Shown here: positions 61,801 to 64,000 of the stretch, piece after piece | Layout of the letters: the number at the start of each line of letters is the position of its first letter | Position numbering within the stretch: position 1 is the first letter of the stretch | NCBI GenBank assembly: GCA_963995525.1 | Contig: OZ023214.1 | Coordinates: 19,096,667 to 19,160,666, forward strand | Direction of reading: 5' to 3' | DNA length: 64,000 bases | DNA from: Escarpia spicata | Lineage: Eukaryota; Annelida; Polychaeta; Sabellida; Siboglinidae | The notes under the pieces: model-generated | The model's database searches: none | What the model was told of the DNA's origin: nothing | The model's input: only the letters and a program-made list of their open reading frames with translations | Position numbers and translations under genes: made by a program

Positions 61801-63979
61801 TAATTCTAAACATTTCCCATGCGATAATTAATTAATTATTTTTAATTGACTAAAATACTGCATGGCACAATGGCATATGTATTTAATAATATTCATATAT
61901 AATAAATGTCATAATTAATTAGCATTTAATAAGCCACCTACCAGTGGATTGGTGTGACAGACTGACTCAAGGCTTCACTGAGACAATACCCCCCCCCACA
62001 TGTACATAATCAAGTGTCCAGTCCCTCTGGTCATCCTGTCATTAGGAAAAGGACCAGTCCAGTAGAGACACTGTCACAAAACCCCACTTAGACATGGTCA
62101 GTGCCTCATTGTTACACAAGCACTGACCATTGGTCACTGGGGGTCATTATTCAGCAGTGGACAGGAGCTTTATGGGGCTACTTACTGAGGGCTGAATAGA
62201 ATATGATGTAACTGACCACTGGCCACACTTGTCACCAGCCTGGGGGGACAGTGTCACACACTTTGGCACTGGCCACACAACCTATGTGACAGGGTCCTGC
62301 TGCCAAGGAAGGTAATGACCAGGTCTTAAAGTTGACCAGTCAGTCAGTTTGGCCAATAGTGTATTTCAGTCAGTAACTTCAGCCAGTTAACTCTAGTCAG
62401 TAACTGTGGCCAATGGTTTACTCTGTTCAACAACTTTGGCTAACTGTGCACTATGGTAATTAACTTTGGCCAATGATTTACTTTGGTCAGTAACTTTGGC
62501 CAATGGTTTATTCCGGTCAGCAGCTTTGGTCAAGAGTTTACTCCGGTCACTCATCCACTCCCTGCATAAATGTAATAGCTGTACATTCGCAATTTGAAAA
62601 TCACCGGAGCAGAACACGCTTCATTCAAGGGCTCTTCCCATTCGAGGTCATAGTTCAGTGAAATTTTTTTTTATATAGTTTGATTAAATCCATAGGTACG
62701 GTGGCAATAAACACACAAATAAAATAGGTCAGCATGACCTATATGTCATCTTCCCATTGATCGGAGACACTCACCCATTGGCCTTGACAACATTCCGACC
62801 CTGGGGTTATAACGGAAATACAAGTCCTGCTGTACAATCTCCACAATACTGTAATTCAACACGCTGTAAATCAGTGCTTGTCCAGAGTAACATATCCAAA
62901 GTGTTCTGTGATGCAGAAGTGCATAGATCTGACTGTAGTGAAAGTATCCACCATAGCTGTTTTGCAATCCAGCAGGGGTGGCCAGCACATGGGGGTGGCA
63001 CAGCTGCCAGCACAAAGAAAGACCCTACCAGATGGCTGCTCCATTAACTCCCCAAACAGCTGCTAATGAATGCAGGCTGCATGGACCAGTCCACTCGGTC
63101 ACAAAGGGGAGACAGGTTATCAACCAACCACATCAATACCCCTAACCACTTCAACCAACAACATCAGCTTTCTATATCTATCTCATGCACACTGTACCCA
63201 TTAACACCCCCCAGCAAAGGTTTCCCTGAGGGAAATGGGCTAGAATCAGGAAGTTGGCATAAGACCTGTCACCCCCTGAAAGGGAGATCTTCCTGCACTG
63301 AGGTGTCATTATGAATGACATCTGACCTGCTACAGTTTCCTGGGTGTTCAGCAGGGCTGGCCAGGCTATGTTTAGCCTGACAGTATGCTCCATCTCAGGG
63401 CACTTGTCAAAGAGGTCAGGGTTCACTAAACAACCGTTGCCATGGATACTGCACAATAAACAACATCATTCTTCAGAAACTAGCTTATTTGAACTGCTGT
63501 TCAATATATACATCAGATATCTAAAAAAAATTTGCAATATATATATATATATAAGACTTATTTTACAATTTAGACTTGTAAACTACACTAGAGAGTTACA
63601 CAATATAGTAGAAATTGGCAAAATAAACCAGTCTTATAATACACACAGGAGACTTGTAAAATATAACAGAGACTTGTAAAGGCAGCGGATATTTGTCAAA
63701 TGCACTAGATGCTTGGAAAATGTACTTATAAAATACACTGGAGACTTGTAAAACAGTCACCCTTTTGTGACATTATTTCTCAATACACACATCAAAGGAA
63801 AACATTAGGTAATTCAACTCTACAAAACATCTCCAGGAATGCAGTGTCTTGCCTGGCACCCTCTCTCCCCTCAGGGGGTCAATACACTGACTGCTGCTAA
63901 TTAAGGGGGCACTTACACCTTGCCCCTGTGTGGGGGACTTCCTGTGTTCACAGTAGGGGGCAATGTTAGGAGGCTGCAT
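43781..63979 (-). CDS. GSE1: Genetic suppressor element 1 orthologue, 15 exons
   Basis: Fourteen exons from 58434 down to 43781 join in one frame with correct GT-AG sites and phases. With a candidate first exon (63979-63919) the product is 1,265 residues, against about 1,217 in human. Family landmarks in order are RTTATV, SSSFAAALRKLAKQA (about 74-88), PPVVTIAPT, FQPYRPGDDIRASF, HPAFR, a VRYSQELL segment, a long Arg/Glu-rich coiled coil (about 347-410), PYIGSITQGTPH, LRYLEKFGLTT, and the C-terminal FRWPGIEVVMEAYQRHAE with a final coiled coil. GSE1 is a nuclear protein associated with HDAC1/2-LSD1-CoREST corepressor complexes in vertebrates; that role here is by homology. A lineage-specific 13-residue repeat fills exon 8. 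Five introns carry minisatellites. The gene is tail to tail with GINS2. Confidence 0.93.
44285..44409 (-). CDS. GSE1: GSE1 exon 14
   Basis: Encodes EVFVASERRMEKQILAEEGE to LTRTAEALGATLS, a coiled-coil segment. Acceptor TTTATAG, donor GTCAGT. Confidence 0.93.
44458..45414. repeat. 33-bp minisatellite in GSE1 intron 13, 29 copies
   Basis: Exactly 29 units of 33 bp containing GACGAAGTGACAGAACTGTC, with an A/G variant (GCTGATG/GCTGGTG) that gives each unit an identity. The 11-residue minus-strand frame SHQPPDSSVTS stays open because 33 is a multiple of three; it lacks splice signals joining it to GSE1. Confidence 0.97.
45604..45710 (+). mobile_element. pogo/Tigger-like terminal fragment in GSE1 intron 13
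   Basis: Starts TACAGTAGAACCCCCACTTT followed by ACGGTCACCTCAGTAATACA, the arrangement of pogo/Tigger ends. The opposite terminus was not found. Confidence 0.45.
45905..46078 (-). CDS. GSE1: GSE1 exon 13
   Basis: Encodes LKVAGVHTDDADYTQTNNLG to ATEAFRWPGIEVVMEAYQRH. The WPGIEVVMEAYQRHAE block is a hallmark of the GSE1 C-terminus. Donor GTGTGT. Confidence 0.95.
46079..47137 (-). other. remainder of GSE1 intron 12
   Basis: AT-rich, with a (TATA) tract near 46205-46230 and a twice-repeated GGGTRGCYACTACTCGA-type motif near 46400-46460. No exon seen. Confidence 0.5.
47138..47345. repeat. about 20-bp minisatellite in GSE1 intron 12
   Basis: Units of GTTGCAACAACAAGGTCAAA with variants. A roughly 70-bp block (GTTGCAACCACAAGG to GTCGAAACAA) is itself duplicated. 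Confidence 0.93.
47390..47698 (-). CDS. GSE1: GSE1 exon 12
   Basis: Encodes HSDATTLKRKHHSTQKDTVP to YANHRVFAHEFHNAVLETTK. An internal duplication repeats DTLPPTV...GAPR(S/N)EK. The FAHEFHNAVLETT segment resembles the vertebrate family. The donor is GTGAGA. Confidence 0.9.
47699..48177 (-). other. GSE1 intron 11
   Basis: AT-rich intron with a short TATA tract near 47800. Nothing else seen. Confidence 0.6.
48178..48294 (-). CDS. GSE1: GSE1 exon 11
   Basis: Encodes MDQIWRACEMDHEKRCANLT to SSPTNCIPET. Acceptor TTGACAG, donor GTATGA, phases matching exons 10 and 12. Confidence 0.88.
48690..49363. repeat. 25-bp minisatellite in GSE1 intron 10, 27 copies
   Basis: Units of 25 bp containing CACTCAGGCAGAGAACATAC. 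The period is not a multiple of three and no frame contains a stop, so all three plus-strand frames stay open as a 25-residue cycle. Confidence 0.97.
49723..49935 (-). CDS. GSE1: GSE1 exon 10
   Basis: Encodes LEFERWCKRRRLYREPSVSP to KYKEKVHVLQQLGLEAVSKE, a basic and helical region. The donor is GTGAGT. Confidence 0.92.
49936..50462 (-). other. GSE1 intron 9
   Basis: AT-rich. A CACTTCACRTGGYTCAAAAC unit occurs twice (about 49990 and 50090), indicating a short local duplication. Confidence 0.6.
50463..51216 (-). CDS. GSE1: GSE1 exon 9
   Basis: Encodes FLLEQDMFLREHGRRKDEDK through a low-complexity, His/Pro-rich linker to SDYNSDSSDSDDDYEARR and LDKSAKKLRYLEKFGLTTKE. The acidic Ser/Asp run is a likely casein-kinase-type region. 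Phase 0 in, phase 1 out at GTGAGC. Confidence 0.93.
51495..52192 (-). CDS. GSE1: GSE1 exon 8 (13-residue repeat)
   Basis: Begins GPYIGSITQGTPHDSIFSAE, then carries about 13 tandem units of 13 residues with consensus xHRSSDDSRHAxN (DNA period 39 bp, about 51545-52045), and ends KERERQYMHQQ. The first block matches vertebrate GSE1; the repeat appears lineage-specific. Units near the 3' end are the most similar, suggesting recent expansion. Confidence 0.93.
52562..52861. repeat. degenerate GTGACACAT...CATGACA minisatellite in GSE1 intron 7
   Basis: Irregular tandem units of ACATGACACAGTGACACATC-like sequence, running up to and including the exon 7 splice donor. Confidence 0.85.
52862..53136 (-). 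CDS. GSE1: GSE1 exon 7 (charged coiled coil)
   Basis: Encodes VRAEEELLREREKEAKRERE followed by a long Arg/Glu repeat, then RNGHYQRDLEQRSPKTRHDD. This is the long charged helix that characterises GSE1. The donor GTGACG lies directly at the edge of an intronic minisatellite. Confidence 0.92.
53137..54035 (-). other. GSE1 intron 6
   Basis: AT-rich intron. A CACATGGTGGATTGAT-type unit is repeated about three times near 53810-53930. Confidence 0.6.
54036..54248 (-). CDS. GSE1: GSE1 exon 6
   Basis: Encodes LDDPMLLERYRMLQPPMYPY to GVRYSQELLAQQPLSLFGGA and ELISPGISAE. Proline-rich, matching the vertebrate SGVRYPPEL...GLSAER segment. The donor is GTAGGT. Confidence 0.93.
54249..55010 (-). other. GSE1 intron 5
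   Basis: AT-rich. It carries three loosely repeated blocks with ATAATCAACATTCTGATTGA and ACTTGTGAATGAATATC-like sequence (about 54540-54960), an old tandem duplication of roughly 120 bp. Confidence 0.6.
55011..55223 (-). CDS. GSE1: GSE1 exon 5
   Basis: Encodes MTPHMAVSYPSVPTSVHDEG, then FQPYRPGDDIRASFPSHF and GHPYAHPAF. It corresponds to the vertebrate FRPYHTTDDLRMSSLPPLGL...HPAFR region. The donor is GTACGT. Confidence 0.93.
55436..55590 (-). CDS. GSE1: GSE1 exon 4
   Basis: Encodes SAQCSVSSTHRSSVLDIKQE to RSKDGASVSH. The acceptor is GCCTCCAG and the donor GTACGA. It ends two bases into an Arg codon completed by exon 5. Confidence 0.85.
55615..55904. repeat. degenerate GACA/GACGGA simple repeat
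   Basis: Imperfect (GACAGACAGACGGA)-type sequence in GSE1 intron 3 that runs into the 49-bp array. Confidence 0.85.
55905..56505. repeat. 49-bp minisatellite in GSE1 intron 3
   Basis: About 12 copies of a 49-bp unit containing GATGGACATACAGATGAACA. The period is not a multiple of three, so frames rotate through the unit and long frames appear on the minus strand. Confidence 0.95.
56523..56586 (-). repeat. tRNA-derived SINE head or tRNA pseudogene
   Basis: The minus strand shows an A-box-like TGACCTGGTGGTTA and a B-box GGTTCGAATCC with tRNA-like spacing. Acceptor-stem pairing is poor. It lies in GSE1 intron 3 next to the 49-bp minisatellite. Confidence 0.55.
56737..56927 (-). CDS. GSE1: GSE1 exon 3
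   Basis: Encodes SVDGRAESSPRMCSVSPREV, a Ser-rich linker, SPPVVTIAPTPSHTN and FLISERK. The PPVVTIAPT motif is shared with vertebrate GSE1. The donor is GTAACT. Confidence 0.93.
56928..58230 (-). other. GSE1 intron 2
   Basis: AT-rich intron with no repeat or exon that I can recognise. Confidence 0.6.
58231..58434 (-). CDS. GSE1: GSE1 exon 2
   Basis: Encodes VPQAGTKPPPLTMVNSINRT to GSSSFAAALRKLAKQA. The SSSFAAALRKLAKQA block is essentially identical to vertebrate GSE1. The acceptor is CTTCTTCCAG and the donor GTCAGT. A Met at the PLTMVNS position could be an alternative start if exon 1 is wrong. Confidence 0.95.
58435..63918 (-). other. GSE1 intron 1 (putative)
   Basis: No coding exon is recognisable. 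There is a degenerate repeat of AACTTTGGCCAATGGTTTAC-like units at about 62320-62560, CACTGGCCACAC-type sequence at 62050-62300, and iterated GAGACTTGTAAAA near 63565-63750. Confidence 0.5.
62320..62560. repeat. degenerate 30-bp-class tandem repeat
   Basis: About seven imperfect units of TAACTTTGGCCAATGGTTTA-like sequence spaced roughly 30 bases apart. Confidence 0.7.
63919..63979 (-). CDS. GSE1: candidate GSE1 exon 1
   Basis: The frame MQPPNIAPYCEHRKSPTQGQ ends one base into a Gly codon at CAAG/GTGTAAGT, the phase exon 2 needs. An in-frame TAG lies five codons upstream of the ATG. The HRKSP segment recalls the HEPKSPS near the vertebrate N-terminus. The competing donor two bases on (GTAAGT) would break the frame. 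Only 21 bases of window remain upstream. Confidence 0.42.
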
Positions 63980-64000
63980 CAAAGTGATGCTCTAATGAAG

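Overview
This is nuclear DNA of a marine invertebrate animal, probably a lophotrochozoan such as a mollusc (lineage is inference; no marker settles it). The support is spliced genes with GT-AG introns, metazoan-specific proteins, AT-rich non-coding DNA with CpG-rich islands, degraded CR1/L2-type LINEs, many non-autonomous DNA transposons and very long satellite tracts. No operon, prokaryotic or viral gene is visible.

Layout. 1-24.5 kb has no protein-coding gene I can support. It holds a 32-bp minisatellite (1343-3104), a reverse-transcriptase fragment (3250-3955), a 1.5-kb inverted-repeat element with a tRNA-like sequence in each arm (4099-5606), large simple repeats (8.85-9.7, 12.7-13.1, 20.5-20.8 kb), a hAT-like MITE (17812-18530), a TTAA-flanked MITE (22043-22757), and CpG-rich islands that could be regulatory. 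24.5-31.7 kb is a six-exon minus-strand gene for a TMEM143-like mitochondrial membrane protein (509 aa). 32.4-33.9 kb is a dead CR1-like LINE. 34.16-39.55 kb is a five-exon plus-strand gene for GINS2/PSF2 (186 aa) with an E2F-type site just upstream of the ATG. 40.27-42.43 kb is a 60-bp minisatellite with higher-order structure. 43.78-63.98 kb is a minus-strand GSE1 orthologue: 14 well-supported exons plus a candidate first exon at the window edge, with the reading frame continuous across every junction.

How the genes relate. GINS2 is a subunit of the CMG replicative helicase. GSE1 is a chromatin corepressor-associated protein. TMEM143 is a mitochondrial protein of unknown function. TMEM143 and GINS2 are divergent; GINS2 and GSE1 are tail to tail. 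As I recall, GSE1 and GINS2 are also convergent neighbours in vertebrates, so this may be ancient microsynteny. I saw no clearly new molecular system. The most unusual items are the tRNA-bearing palindromic element, the MITE nested in a dispersed repeat whose paralogues serve as empty sites, the 13-residue coding repeat in GSE1, and the high density of minisatellites around GINS2 and GSE1.
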